Positions 24,071 through 33,850 of a stretch of 64,000 nt of DNA are shown here, one piece after another; within the stretch, counting starts at the first letter, position 1, and each line of letters begins with the position of its first letter. The position numbers and the translations under genes are program-made. The notes under the pieces are model-generated. The model was not told the origin of the DNA and did no database searches. It saw only the letters and a program-made list of their open reading frames with translations. The stretch comes from DYJB01 sp963777165. GTDB lineage: Bacteria > Chloroflexota > Anaerolineae > Anaerolineales > E44-bin32. The stretch lies in NCBI GenBank assembly GCA_963777165.1, contig CAVZPO010000026.1, positions 186,001 to 250,000 on the forward strand, given 5' to 3'.

Positions 24071-26468
24071 ATGGACGCCAAGTCGCTGAGCACGCTCGAA
24101 TTGCCGAAGGTGTTGGAGCGGCTGGCGTCCTATGCAGCCTTCTCGGCCTCCAAGGACCTGGCGCGAGGCCTGGACCCGACCGCCGATGTGGACGAGGCGC
24201 GTCGGCGCCAGGCGGAGACGACCGAGGCCGCCAGACTGCTCTCGATGCACAGCAGTCTGTCGATCGGCGGCGCCCACGACGTTCGCCCGCAGGCTACCCA
24301 GGCGTCGCGTGGCGCGGTCCTCGAACCTCAAGAGCTGCTCGACCTCAAGGCCACGCTGATCTCCGCCCGCACGCTGACGCGCTTCTTCGAGAAGGGCGCA
24401 GCCGGTGCGCCGACGCTCGGGGCGATCGCCGGCGGCCTGCAGCCGACGCCCGGTGTGATCGAAGCCATCACCCAGACGCTGGACGAGCGCGGCGAGGTGC
24501 TCGACAGCGCCTCGCCGGCCCTGCAGTCGATTCGCGTCGAACTGCGCCTGGCGCATGAGCGCCTCAACACGAAATTGCAGCGGCTGATCACCGACCCCAA
24601 GCTCACCCCGATGCTTCAGGAGCCGATCATCACGCAGCGCGACGGCCGCTACGTGATCCCGCTGCGGGCCGAGTTCAAAGGTCGGCTGCGGGCGATCGTC
24701 CACGATCAATCGGCCTCCGGCGCGACGCTGTTCATCGAGCCGCTGACCGTCGTCGACTTGAACAACCAGGTGCGCGAGCTCATGCTGGCCGAGCGGGACG
24801 AGGTCCGGCGTGTCCTGGCCGCCGTATCAACCCTCGTCGGACAGCACGTGACAGCGATCGTTGAGACGGTCGAAGCGCTTGCCCGGCTGGACCTGGCGTT
24901 CGCCAAGGCGCGCTATGCCCTGATCCTGCGTGCCAGCGAGCCGCTGCTTCGCGAGCGCCGACCGACGCGGGCGGGCCATCCCGGATCGATTTTGCGCCTG
25001 CACCAAGCCCGCCATCCGCTGCTCGACCCGGCGCGGGTGGTCCCCATCGACCTGGAGTTCGACCCGGACACATTTGTCCTGGTGATCACCGGGCCGAACA
25101 CCGGTGGGAAGACGGTCAGCCTGAAGACGGCCGGGCTGTTGGCGCTGATGGCCCAGTGTGGGCTGCACCTGCCGGCCGACTCCGGCTCGGAGCTGACGAC
25201 CTTCGATGCCGTGTACGCCGACATCGGGGATGAGCAGTCGATCGAGCAGTCGCTCTCAACCTTCTCCTCGCACATCACGACCATCATCCGCGTGCTGGAA
25301 CAGGCGGACGAGGGCTCGCTGGTTGTCTTAGACGAGTTGGGAGCAGGCACCGATCCGCAGGAGGGCTCAGCCCTGGCGCGAGCCATCCTGGGCGAGCTGA
25401 TCGAGCGGCGGATCACGACGCTGGTGGCGACGCACTACTCCGAGTTGAAGGCCTACGCGCACACCACGCCCGGCGTGCGCAATGCCAGCATGGAATTCGA
25501 CCTCGAGACGCTTCGTCCGACCTACCATCTGACGATCGGCCTGCCCGGGAGGTCGAATGCGCTGGCGATCGCTCGGCGGCTGGGCCTAGGCCTCGAGCTG
25601 ATCGAGCGAGCGCGAGCGTTGGTGGCGCCTGAAGAGATCCAGGCCGAACAACTGCTGGATGAGATCCACCGGCAGCGCGATGCGGCGCGTGCCGCGCGCC
25701 AGGCGGCGGAGCTGGCGGGCGAGCAGCTCCGGGAGCAAACGCAAGAGCTGACGGCGCGTCTGGAAGGGCTGGAGGAAGAACGGCGCCAGGTATTGCAGGC
25801 GGCGCGGGATCAGGCGCAGGCCGAAGTGCAGGGTCTGCATGACGAGATTGATGCGCTACGCCGCCGACTGGCCGTCGCCGCGCAGCCGCTGCAGGCCGTC
25901 GAAGAGATCGCCGAAGCGCTGGACGAATTGGAGGACCGGACGGAGGCGCCGGTGGAACGGCGCGCCCCTCCTCCGGAGCCGGCTGCTGCCACGCGTCTTC
26001 CGTCTCGGGCAGCGGGTGCGGCTACCGGCGCTGCAGACCACCGGGGTGCTGACGGAGATCGGCGTGCAACACGTGGAAGTACAGATCGGCAGGCTGCGGG
26101 TGCGGGCTCGGCTCGAAGAACTGACGCTGCCGGAGGAGCAGGAGGAGTCCGAAGCGGAGCGCCAAGCGACGCGCGGCGTACCGGAGAGGGTCGCACGGTC
26201 GATTGTGGCGCCTGAGCCGCCGCCCTTCGAGCTCGACCTGCGCGGCAGAATGGTGGATGAGGCACTCGAGGAGCTTGAGCGTCGCCTGGACGCGGCCTCC
26301 TACGCCGGTCTGCCCTTCGTGCGCATCATCCACGGCAAGGGCACCGGCCGGCTGCGGCAGGCGATTCGCGACACGCTGCGCGCCAATCCGTACGCCGCCT
26401 CGTTCCAGGCCGGAACCGATGCCGAAGGCGGCGACGGTGTGACCGTCGTTCACCTCAAACAGACGTAA
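24071..26468 (+). CDS. mutS2: endonuclease MutS2 (frameshifted in this sequence)
   Basis: MutS2 binds branched DNA and, in some bacteria, collided ribosomes; it has a MutS-like ATPase and a C-terminal Smr nuclease. The ATPase part shows Walker A GPNTGGKT (residue 341) and Walker B VVLDELGAGTDP, followed by a coiled-coil rich in Gln/Arg. From about 25980 the correct reading moves to the next frame (RLLPRVFRLGQRVRLPALQ) and ends with the Smr domain (FELDLRGRMVDEAL, IIHGKGTGRLR). The span of 2398 nt is one base over 799 codons. Both halves are well conserved, so a consensus error is likely. Confidence 0.9.
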
Positions 26469-26613
26469 GCCGAACCGTCCTGCGGGTCATCTTCCCCGAG
26501 CCTACGCCGGCCGATGAGGCCCGCGGGTCGGGCCGAAGTCAGGCGACCTCATCCGTGCCGCTCGAGCAGTCCATCGAGACGTTCCAACGAATTGCGGGCG
26601 GTGCGGAGAGCCG

Positions 26614-26970
26614 CTACTTCCGGTCCTTCGCGTCGAAAGCCAGCGCCTGTTTGATGTAGTAGCGCAGGGCGGGCTGGTTGAGATCCTTCAGGCGGCTGAT
26701 CCGGACGTTCTTGGAGACCTTGCCGACGCCTTCCAGCAGCCCGTACTTGTCTTCGAACTCCGCCCCGCGTGAGAAGGCAAAGGTGATGCCCTTCTTGGTG
26801 GGGCTGATGACTGCCAGGATTCGTTTGCCTTTGTAGGCGGGGATACCGTAGCTGATCGCCTCGACGGTGTCCGGGGCATACTCCTTCATCAGCTTTCGGA
26901 ACGCCGTCACGATTTCCCGATACTCCGGTAGGACCCTGGCCCGGACGAATTCATCGACCGTCATTGACAT
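26614..26970 (-). CDS. DUF1801 family protein
   Basis: The 118-aa protein matches DUF1801 (YdhG-like; some members are called iron chaperones): MTVDEFVRARVLPEYREIV, EAISYGIPAYKGKRI and a basic C-terminus with LRYYIKQAL. AGGAGG precedes ATG 26970. The function is not established. Confidence 0.85.
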   Translation of the reverse strand: MSMTVDEFVRARVLPEYREIVTAFRKLMKEYAPDTVEAISYGIPAYKGKRILAVISPTKKGITFAFSRGAEFEDKYGLLEGVGKVSKNVRISRLKDLNQPALRYYIKQALAFDAKDRK

Positions 26971-27171
26971 GCTACGCCTCCTGCATTCACCCGTCTAACA
27001 CCTCGATCCCATCTCCATCACCGCCGCTCAGGCGTTCAAGTCTACTTGCACCTTGGGATGCGGGCGAGCCAGTCGGCCGATCGCGGGAAGTGAGATGGCG
27101 TTCGCTCCCGGGCGTAAGCTGAGGAGGTTGGCCCATGCGCCGGATTGAGATGAGCGGGGCGGCGGCGCGGG

Positions 27172-27594
27172 CTAGCGTTGACGTCGAAGCGCCCACCAGG
27201 TGTGGAACGCAAAGACAGCCGTGAGTGCGGCGCTGAGCGTCAGACCGGCTGCCAGTAAAGTCGAGATCAGCCCGGAACGCCATGGACCGGTTGCGGCGAT
27301 CTCGGGTGCGTGTTTGGAGACGTCGGCAATGGCGATCAGTGTGCCGATCAATCCCATCCCGAAGACGCTGATCGGACGGCGCATGGCCGCACCGGCCAGC
27401 AGCCCCGCCAAGGCGGTCACGAAGAGTAGCGCCAGCACAAGCGTCGTTCCCACCTGCAGGTGGAACTCCTGCGGTGCACCCCACAGGAACTCGTCGATCA
27501 GATGCGCGGCCGAGAACCCGATGAACGCGGCGCCGGCAACCAGCAAGCCGGTATGGATCGCGTTCGCCTTGCGCCGTCCGGTCTCAGCCTGCAT
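27172..27594 (-). CDS. four-helix membrane protein of unknown function
   Basis: The 140-aa protein has four hydrophobic helices (about residues 14-33, 46-66, 74-92 and 108-130). A conserved-looking HLIDEFLWG follows helix 1. I do not recognise the family. It lies between the DUF1801 and rsgA genes on the same strand. Confidence 0.6.
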   Translation of the reverse strand: MQAETGRRKANAIHTGLLVAGAAFIGFSAAHLIDEFLWGAPQEFHLQVGTTLVLALLFVTALAGLLAGAAMRRPISVFGMGLIGTLIAIADVSKHAPEIAATGPWRSGLISTLLAAGLTLSAALTAVFAFHTWWALRRQR

Positions 27595-27685
27595 GCGCCA
27601 TCTCCATCCCTGAGGGATTCCTCATCGGCGATCCGCAATCAGCCGCCGTCTCGGAATGCCCGTGCCTTCTGGAGAGACACACCTG

Positions 27686-28759
27686 TCATTCCTTCTTGTT
27701 CTTCATGACGGACTTGATCATTCGGCCGAAGTCCCTGGCCTGTTTGCGTCGCTGGGCGTAGGACATCTCATGGTAGTCGGACTCGCGCACGAGCCGCAGA
27801 TAGCTCTCCAAGCGCGGCCGGCTCAGTGTCCCGCGCTCGACCGCCGCCAGCAGTGCGCACCCGACCTCCTGCGTATGTGTACAGTCGGGGAATCGACAGC
27901 CGGACGAGAGCCCCACGATGTCGGCGAAGCTCTCCTCAATGCCGGCAGCGAACCCGATGGCTCCCAGCTCCCGCATTCCCGGCGTGTCGACCAGCATGGC
28001 GCCCTGGTCCAGGACGATCAACTGGCGCCTCGCGGTCGTGTGCTTGCCCTTGCCGTCGAACTCCCGAACTTCGGCCGTGGCGAACTCCCCTCCGTCGGCC
28101 GTCAGGTGGTTGAGGATCGTGGTCTTGCCGACCCCCGAGGATCCCAGCAGGCAGTACGTCCTGCCGGGTTCCAGCGTGCCGCGCAGTTCGTCCAGGCCGG
28201 CGCCGGCCAGCGTGCTGAGCGCGTGAACCGTAAGCCCGGGGTTGTTCTCCCGGACCTCGCGGATCCGGCGATCGACCTCCGGCGGGCTGGCCAGATCGAT
28301 CTTGGTAAGCAGCATCCGCGGCTCGATGTGCGCCTCGTGCACCATGGCCAGGTAGCGCTCCAACCGCCGCAGGTTGAAGTTGGCGTCGCAGGATTGGACG
28401 AGGAAGGCGACATCGATGTTGGCTGCCACGAGTTGATGGTCGATCCGCTTGCCGGGCGTCTTCCTCTGCAGCAGCGACTTGCGGGGGAAGAGGGCGTGGA
28501 CGATGGCCAGGCGGCGAGCATCGTGCAGCTCGACGGATGCCCAGTCGCCGAGGCAGGGGAGGTCCAGGCTCGTCTCGACGGCGAAGCGGAAGGCCCCCGA
28601 CACCTCCGCCGGGATCTCGCCCTCGGCATCGCGGACCAGGTAACGCTCCCGGTCGACGGCTGTGACGCGGGCTGGCGAGCAGCCCAGTTGGTTCGGCTCA
28701 GGCTGCCGGTCGCGGAACCATGCGTCGAAACCAAGGCGCTCCAGCGTCGTGGAAGTCAT
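27686..28759 (-). CDS. rsgA: ribosome small-subunit GTPase RsgA
   Basis: RsgA checks late 30S assembly in a GTP-dependent way. The 357-aa protein has an OB domain (residues 30-100), then a circularly permuted GTPase: TKID (G4), LLGSSGVGKTT (G1) and DTPGMRE (G3). A zinc-binding segment follows with cysteines in GLSSGCRFPDCTHTQEVGCAL. The C-terminus is lysine-rich. The start overlaps the stop of the upstream membrane gene (ATGA). Confidence 0.95.
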   Translation of the reverse strand: MTSTTLERLGFDAWFRDRQPEPNQLGCSPARVTAVDRERYLVRDAEGEIPAEVSGAFRFAVETSLDLPCLGDWASVELHDARRLAIVHALFPRKSLLQRKTPGKRIDHQLVAANIDVAFLVQSCDANFNLRRLERYLAMVHEAHIEPRMLLTKIDLASPPEVDRRIREVRENNPGLTVHALSTLAGAGLDELRGTLEPGRTYCLLGSSGVGKTTILNHLTADGGEFATAEVREFDGKGKHTTARRQLIVLDQGAMLVDTPGMRELGAIGFAAGIEESFADIVGLSSGCRFPDCTHTQEVGCALLAAVERGTLSRPRLESYLRLVRESDYHEMSYAQRRKQARDFGRMIKSVMKNKKE

Positions 28760-29182
28760 AGGGGATCCTGGCGATGGTCGGCTCGGTCGTCCATTGTCGC
28801 GCCGCCCGGGGCGTCAGCCCGGCGCAGGTACCATGCCCGGTCCTTCAACAGCAGGCCCAGGGGGACCGCACTGACGGCCAACGCGACCAGGTCGACGAGA
28901 CCGACCTGGTCGGTGATGGACAGGACGACGATGATGGTGAGAAGGGAGATGGCGACGAAGAATGCGGGGCGGCTGCGTCGGCTCAGCAGGAGGGCGATGC
29001 CGGCCAGAGATGCCGCGCTGGCCGAGGCCAGGCCCAGCCATCACCCAACGCAGAAGGGGCGGCTGGGTCGATCGAAGCGATGGCCTCCACATGCCGTCGA
29101 CGACGCCAAAGGCGAGCCACAGCAGCGCATCCAGCGCCAGGAGCAGCAGCGCGACGCGGACGGAAGCCGGGGATTGCCTCAT
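28756..29182 (-). CDS. four-helix membrane protein upstream of rsgA (frameshifted in this sequence)
   Basis: From ATG 29182 the frame reads through one helix (VALLLLALDALLWLAFGVVDG) to the GGG run near 29029-29031. Deleting one G gives MAGLASASAASLAGIALLLS and then two more helices (FFVAISLLTIIVVLS and LVDLVALAVSAVPLGLLLK), ending at TGA 28756, which overlaps the rsgA ATG. The span of 427 nt is one base over 142 codons. Three or four membrane helices are predicted; the family is unknown. The ATGA overlap argues that the restored reading is right. Confidence 0.65.
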
Positions 29183-29431
29183 GCGGTTACCCCGCGACGG
29201 ACAGATCAGGCATCGCACCGATGCGTCGTCGCAAGCGATCGGCCGGGAAATGATCGGACGCGCAACGGCGCAGGTTCGCCCTCTTCTTCATGCGATAGCT
29301 CGGCCGCACATTCACATCGTTGGCCACCAGCACTCGATCCCAGTGTCCGGGATCGTACTTGACGTTGACCTGCATGCCGGCTCGAGCATACCACCCAGGT
29401 CTCCGGCGGCCGGCCCTGAAATCTCCTCTTA

Positions 29432-29575
29432 CTAGCCCCCCGGGAACGCCGGAGGATCATGAAAGCCGAGGAACACAGGCACGCACAGGCTGAGCAGGTT
29501 GGCCACGATGTGCCCCACGATCGCCCAACGCAGGCTCCCGGTCTTGAGGTGAGCGAGTGACCAAACCAGCCCCAT
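29432..29575 (-). pseudogene. C-terminal remnant of a CPBP-family intramembrane protease
   Basis: Only about 47 residues remain: VWSLAHLKTG (motif 2 histidine) and GHIVANLLSL (motif 3, HxxxN), the C-terminal part of CAAX/bacteriocin-processing proteases. The N-terminal helices and the EExxxR motif are missing; the glycosyltransferase gene lies where they should be. It is a degraded fragment. Confidence 0.55.
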
Positions 29576-29624
29576 GAGGACCGTCCGGCACGGGCCTGCC
29601 GGATCCGCCGAATCCCTGTCGCCT

Positions 29625-30911
29625 TCAATTGTCTTGGCGGGTTGCTGTGCGAATCGTTGATCTTGTCTGCTCAAGCACCTCAACCGCTTGGCCGATGCCG
29701 TCCTCAGCCCGGATGCGTTCGCCGAGCGCCGCCGCTCGATCACGCATCCCGGTGTCGGACACCGCAACACGGATTGCGTCGGCCAGGCGATCGGAGCTAA
29801 GTTGCCTGCGAGGGATCGGCCGTGGACCCACTCCCAGAGAATGAACGCGATCTCCCCAGAAGGGCTGGTCCCCAAAGAAGGGTGTCACCACTGCGGGGAC
29901 GCCGGCGCGTAAACCCGCGGCCGTGGTCCCAACGCCGCCATGATGGACAACGGCGGCCATTCGCGGAAAGAGCCAGCTGTGCGGGATGGAACCAACCATA
30001 CACACCGAGTTTGGCAGGCGGCTGGCCCGCATGCCGCCCCAGCCGGTCGACACGACCGCGCGCTGTCCGGTCCTTTCCAGAGCGCGTAGGACCAGATCGG
30101 CCACTTCCTCCGGCCTGCGATTGACCATGCTGCCGAACCCAAGGTAGACGGGTGGTGGGCCGGAGTTCAGGAACAGGTCGAGCTCGGCGGGTGGTTTCCA
30201 TCCGGGCGCTGGCTCCAGGAACCAGTAGCCGGTGACATGGATTGACCGGCTCCAGTCGCGGGGAACCGGGATGACATGCCGGCTGTACCCACACAGGAGA
30301 GTGCCCCCGTCCATCTCCAGCGAAGCGAAGGGCCCCAGGAGCGGGGCCGCCGGCAGGTGCAGGACCTCGCGCCGGGCCTTATTGTCGGCACTGCGGAAGG
30401 CCTGCCACATCATCTGCCGCCCGATGCGATGGGACAGTCGATTTGCCCAAGACGGCAATGCGACACCCGTGGAGGGTAACAACACGCTGGCGAACTCCCG
30501 GGTGGGTGTGAACGGGTAGAGATAGGCCGGGACAAACGGGATGCCGAGCTTCTCGGACAGCGCAAGCCCCACGGAGAACCCGCCCAGGCCGGCGATGACC
30601 AGGTCGGAGCCATCGCACGCCGCAAGGCCACTGACGACGGCCTGGCTGACCATGCCTTGCGCCGCGGGCCCCATGCTGGAGAGGATCTTCAGGAAGTTCC
30701 CGCCTTCGAGCAGACCCTGCATGCTTTGCGCCACGGCCTGGATACTGCCACCGATGTCGAAGTAGGTCAGGCCGTGGGCCGTGATCGCATCCCGGAAATC
30801 CTGGGATCCCAGAACGTGCACCGCGTGGCCCGCCTGCTTGAGCCCGTGCCCAAGCGCGACATACGGCTGGACATCGCCTCGGCTCCCAACTGCAATGATG
30901 GTTACTTGCAT
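29625..30911 (-). CDS. GT1-like UDP-glycosyltransferase
   Basis: The 428-aa protein has the two-domain GT-B layout of sterol glucosyltransferases and macrolide glycosyltransferases. The N-terminal domain opens with VTIIAVGSRGDVQPYVALG. The C-terminal donor-binding domain has GFGSMVNRRPEEV, then VVHHGGVGTTAAGLRAGVP with the conserved diphosphate-binding histidine. The acceptor is a lipid or small molecule by family, not determined here. It is followed on the same strand by the CPBP remnant and preceded by the decarboxylase gene. Confidence 0.85.
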   Translation of the reverse strand: MQVTIIAVGSRGDVQPYVALGHGLKQAGHAVHVLGSQDFRDAITAHGLTYFDIGGSIQAVAQSMQGLLEGGNFLKILSSMGPAAQGMVSQAVVSGLAACDGSDLVIAGLGGFSVGLALSEKLGIPFVPAYLYPFTPTREFASVLLPSTGVALPSWANRLSHRIGRQMMWQAFRSADNKARREVLHLPAAPLLGPFASLEMDGGTLLCGYSRHVIPVPRDWSRSIHVTGYWFLEPAPGWKPPAELDLFLNSGPPPVYLGFGSMVNRRPEEVADLVLRALERTGQRAVVSTGWGGMRASRLPNSVCMVGSIPHSWLFPRMAAVVHHGGVGTTAAGLRAGVPAVVTPFFGDQPFWGDRVHSLGVGPRPIPRRQLSSDRLADAIRVAVSDTGMRDRAAALGERIRAEDGIGQAVEVLEQTRSTIRTATRQDN

Positions 30912-30955
30912 CTCAGCTTGACTCCGCCTCTCCTCGGGACGCGGCCGGCGACTCT

Positions 30956-32314
30956 TCAGTCGGGCGATTGAACCTCTGCCGCACACCGAAGGATGGCGTC
31001 GAGGCTTCGGGCGACATCGTCGTCGGTGGTTGCCCATGAGGACACGCTGATCCTCATGGCGGTCTTGCCTTGCCATACCGTCCCGCCACACCAGCAGGTC
31101 CCTTCTTCTTGGACGCGGGCGATAACCCGCCGGGTGACCTCCGGGGAACCGAACGATACCAGAACCTGATTGAGCACCACATCATTCAGCACCGCGTGAC
31201 CGGCCGCTGTCAGTCCATCCGCGAAGTCCCTTGCCTGATTGCACGAGCGATCGATCAAATCCGCCAGTCCGTCCCGGCCGAGCGAACGTAGCGCCGCCCA
31301 GATCTCGATGGCACGCGCCCGGCGGGACATCTCCGGGACGAAGCGATGAGGGTCGCGTGTCTCGCCTTCGATGAGATAGGCCGCGCTGGAGGACATTGCG
31401 GCATTCAGATGCCGACCGTCGCGGACGAGGACCAGGCCGCTGTCGTAAGGGACATTCAGCCACTTGTGTGCGTCCGTCGCCAGAGAATCGGCCTGCTCAA
31501 CTCCACGAGCCAGGTGCTGCCTGGAAGCGGAAGCCGCTGCCCACAACCCGAATGCTCCGTCGACGTGGATCCATGCGCCGGACCCCTGGAGGGCAGAAGC
31601 GATTTCCTCCGCCGGGTCGAACGACCCGGTATTCACGTTTCCGGCCTGGAGGCAAACCACGGTTGGGCCCTCGATCCGGGGGACCCTGGCGGGGATCATC
31701 CTCCCCTGTCCATCAACCGGCACCCGCACGACACGTTCCCGCCCGAGGCCCAGCATCCCGAGCGCCTTCAAGAGACTGACGTGCACTTCGTCGCCCACGA
31801 TGACCGTGAAAGGAGGGGCACCAAACAGGCCACGCGCCTCTACGTCCCACCCCTGAGCTTGCAGGAGCGCGTGGCGCGCAGCTGCGAGTCCGGCGAAATT
31901 CGCCATCGTGGCGCTGGTAACGAACCCGACCTCAGCCTCAGCGGGTAGACCGAACAGACGGAGGATCCAACCACGGCAGACCTTCTCCAGAGCCGCAGCC
32001 ACCGGGGATGTGGCCTCCAAGCCGGCGTTCTGATCCCAGGCTGCCGCAAGGATATTGGCGGCCAGGGCGGCCGGGAGGGAACCGCCGATGACGAATCCGA
32101 AGAACCTCCCACCGGTGCTGGCGACCGTAGCCGGAGAGCCGATCGTGTCGAGCTCCGCGAGCACCTCCTCCGGCGCCAGGGGGTGATCCTGAAGGGGAGC
32201 TGAGAACCTACGCAAGCCATCCAGGGCCGAGAGACTGGGGAAGACTCGCCTCTCGGGCAAGTTCTGCAGGTATCGGGAAGCTCTCGTCGCAGCGTCTCTC
32301 AATAATGCGTCCAT
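30956..32314 (-). CDS. PLP-dependent decarboxylase (group II, aromatic amino acid type)
   Basis: The 452-aa protein has the fold-type I core: an aldimine lysine in SLATDAHKWLNVPYD, an aspartate in HVDGAFGLWA, and GFVTSATMANFAGL near the cofactor. The family decarboxylates glutamate, tyrosine, tryptophan or related acids; the substrate cannot be read. It lies 44 bases before the glycosyltransferase on the same strand. ATG 32314 is used without a strong ribosome binding site. Confidence 0.85.
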   Translation of the reverse strand: MDALLRDAATRASRYLQNLPERRVFPSLSALDGLRRFSAPLQDHPLAPEEVLAELDTIGSPATVASTGGRFFGFVIGGSLPAALAANILAAAWDQNAGLEATSPVAAALEKVCRGWILRLFGLPAEAEVGFVTSATMANFAGLAAARHALLQAQGWDVEARGLFGAPPFTVIVGDEVHVSLLKALGMLGLGRERVVRVPVDGQGRMIPARVPRIEGPTVVCLQAGNVNTGSFDPAEEIASALQGSGAWIHVDGAFGLWAAASASRQHLARGVEQADSLATDAHKWLNVPYDSGLVLVRDGRHLNAAMSSSAAYLIEGETRDPHRFVPEMSRRARAIEIWAALRSLGRDGLADLIDRSCNQARDFADGLTAAGHAVLNDVVLNQVLVSFGSPEVTRRVIARVQEEGTCWCGGTVWQGKTAMRISVSSWATTDDDVARSLDAILRCAAEVQSPD

Positions 32315-32703
32315 ACCATCCTCCTTCGGTACCGGCCCGGCTCAAAACACCCGTATTGACCCTTGCTCCCGCCGAACGGCCTCGAGCGATCCCAGCTGGC
32401 GGGTCCGATCGGCTCTGCTCGTATTCTCCCACACGCTGTCCAACTTGGCGCCACACGCGATGGCAGAGCGGCCCGGATCAGCTTCACGACGTCTGTCCTG
32501 GAAGTCCTTGGCGGGAATGCTCCGCAAGTCCCGCCGAATGCCCCGCCGGAGGCCCTGCGCATTTGGCGGGGCGCAGTTGGCGAGGGACAGCTGGCGGGAC
32601 GAGGTTGGCGAGCCGTCGCTGGTGAGGCGCTATTGGGCGCGGCGTGGCCTCGCGTGGCTTCCTAGAACCGACACGCAGTTCTCCGGTCGCCCTGCGCAGG
32701 CGA
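32315..32703. other. intergenic stretch without a supported gene
   Basis: The region is rich in GGCG triplets (around 32560-32620) and has no coding features. The decarboxylase promoter should be here. Confidence 0.4.
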
Positions 32704-33354
32704 TCATTCGACGAAGATCGCCGCTGCCAGCCCGTTCAAGGTCACATCGAAGGAGGCCAGGGTTGCCCTGTCCTCATACTCGGCGAGCTGGGACTCGATG
32801 TTGGTTCTCTCCTGCACGATCATCTGGTGGGCGACCAGCAGCGAAGCCACTTGCTCTCGGGAGGAGGCGTGGGTGAGGAGTTGCACGAGGTCGTCTTCAG
32901 CCCGTGCCAACACCTGGTGGCGTTCGTGGAGTTGTTGGTGGTCCGGCGTGACGTCCTGACTGTAGCTCCCATCGTTCTGGACCTGGTTCGAGAGCCCGAT
33001 GGCGACACGGCGAAGGGCAGGGAGGGAGTCTCGTGGAACCCTTGCGCTGAGGCTGGAGGAAGCCGGCGAGCCGGGTGATGACCACGAGTTTGACGAGACG
33101 ACGAAGCCCCCCAATTCAATGACGGCGCCCTCGATCTGAGCGAGGGCCTTGGCGGGATCATCGACGGTGAGGGATAGGTTTGCCGACTGAATGATGATGC
33201 GTGTTCCCTGGAGAAGACGGGCAGGCGTCGGGGGGAAGAACTCGGAGGGGGTTGGCGTCAGCGACGAAGGAGTTGTCGCAGCCACGGGCAGCGAGTTCGA
33301 TCGGCAGGAGGTGAGAAGGCATGCGGCCAGGGCGAATGTCACCAGGGTTCTCAT
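32704..33354 (-). CDS. DUF4349 lipoprotein
   Basis: The 216-aa protein has a short signal with lipobox LLTSC at residue 17, a Pro/Thr/Ser linker and a DUF4349-type domain: SANLSLTVDDPAKALAQIE, GGFVVSSNSW, ARVPRDSLPAL and a final coiled-coil (AEYEDRATLASFDVTLNG). It lacks the C-terminal membrane helix usual in the family, ending FVE soon after. The lipid anchor may replace it, or the end may be truncated. Confidence 0.75.
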   Translation of the reverse strand: MRTLVTFALAACLLTSCRSNSLPVAATTPSSLTPTPSEFFPPTPARLLQGTRIIIQSANLSLTVDDPAKALAQIEGAVIELGGFVVSSNSWSSPGSPASSSLSARVPRDSLPALRRVAIGLSNQVQNDGSYSQDVTPDHQQLHERHQVLARAEDDLVQLLTHASSREQVASLLVAHQMIVQERTNIESQLAEYEDRATLASFDVTLNGLAAAIFVE

Positions 33355-33850
33355 CGTAGGATCCTCATGGCTTTCTCTGAGGACGCCGACGGGTGAGAAG
33401 GAGTTCCCGGCACTCCCTGGAGTTTCGAAGGGGCTGCCCTAATGCATCGGGCACCGAGGTCCCACGCTGTTGGCGGGAGGCTGCCCGGCGGAGGCGAGCA
33501 GGACTAGTGGGATTGTGCGGTAGGCCGACGCCCCAGACAGGCGGACCAGATAGCGCTGCCCACCAAATTGGGCTCATCGAGTTGTTCGGCGCCCCGGGAA
33601 CAAGAATTGGTTGCCTCGGGCCTCGGGCGAACCTGATGAAGAGGAACTCGCCTCGCGCGCCCCCTTGCCCAAGGTGCCATTCCGAAAAGAGGGGACCTGT
33701 TACGGCGGGCAGCGTGGTGGGGGAACTCGAGGTCTCAGTCACGCCCCGGCGGGATACCGACGCCCGATCCGGTTCTGGGAAGAGCGCGGGTCAAGCGACG
33801 GTGGTCATCGGCCTGGGTGTCGCGGCGGAGCATTCCTCCGAATGACCATC
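33355..33850. other. intergenic stretch without a supported gene
   Basis: Open frames exist on both strands but none shows family features, a signal or a convincing start. It may contain a decayed gene. Confidence 0.4.

Noticed and set aside
29187..29375. Minus-strand 62-codon frame (MQVNVKYDPGHWDRV)
   Set aside because: The start of the peptide looks protein-like but there is no ribosome binding site and the second half is Arg-rich shadow; it could be a fragment.
33365..33742. Minus-strand frame of 125 codons
   Set aside because: No start signal or family resemblance; composition fits non-coding GC-rich sequence.
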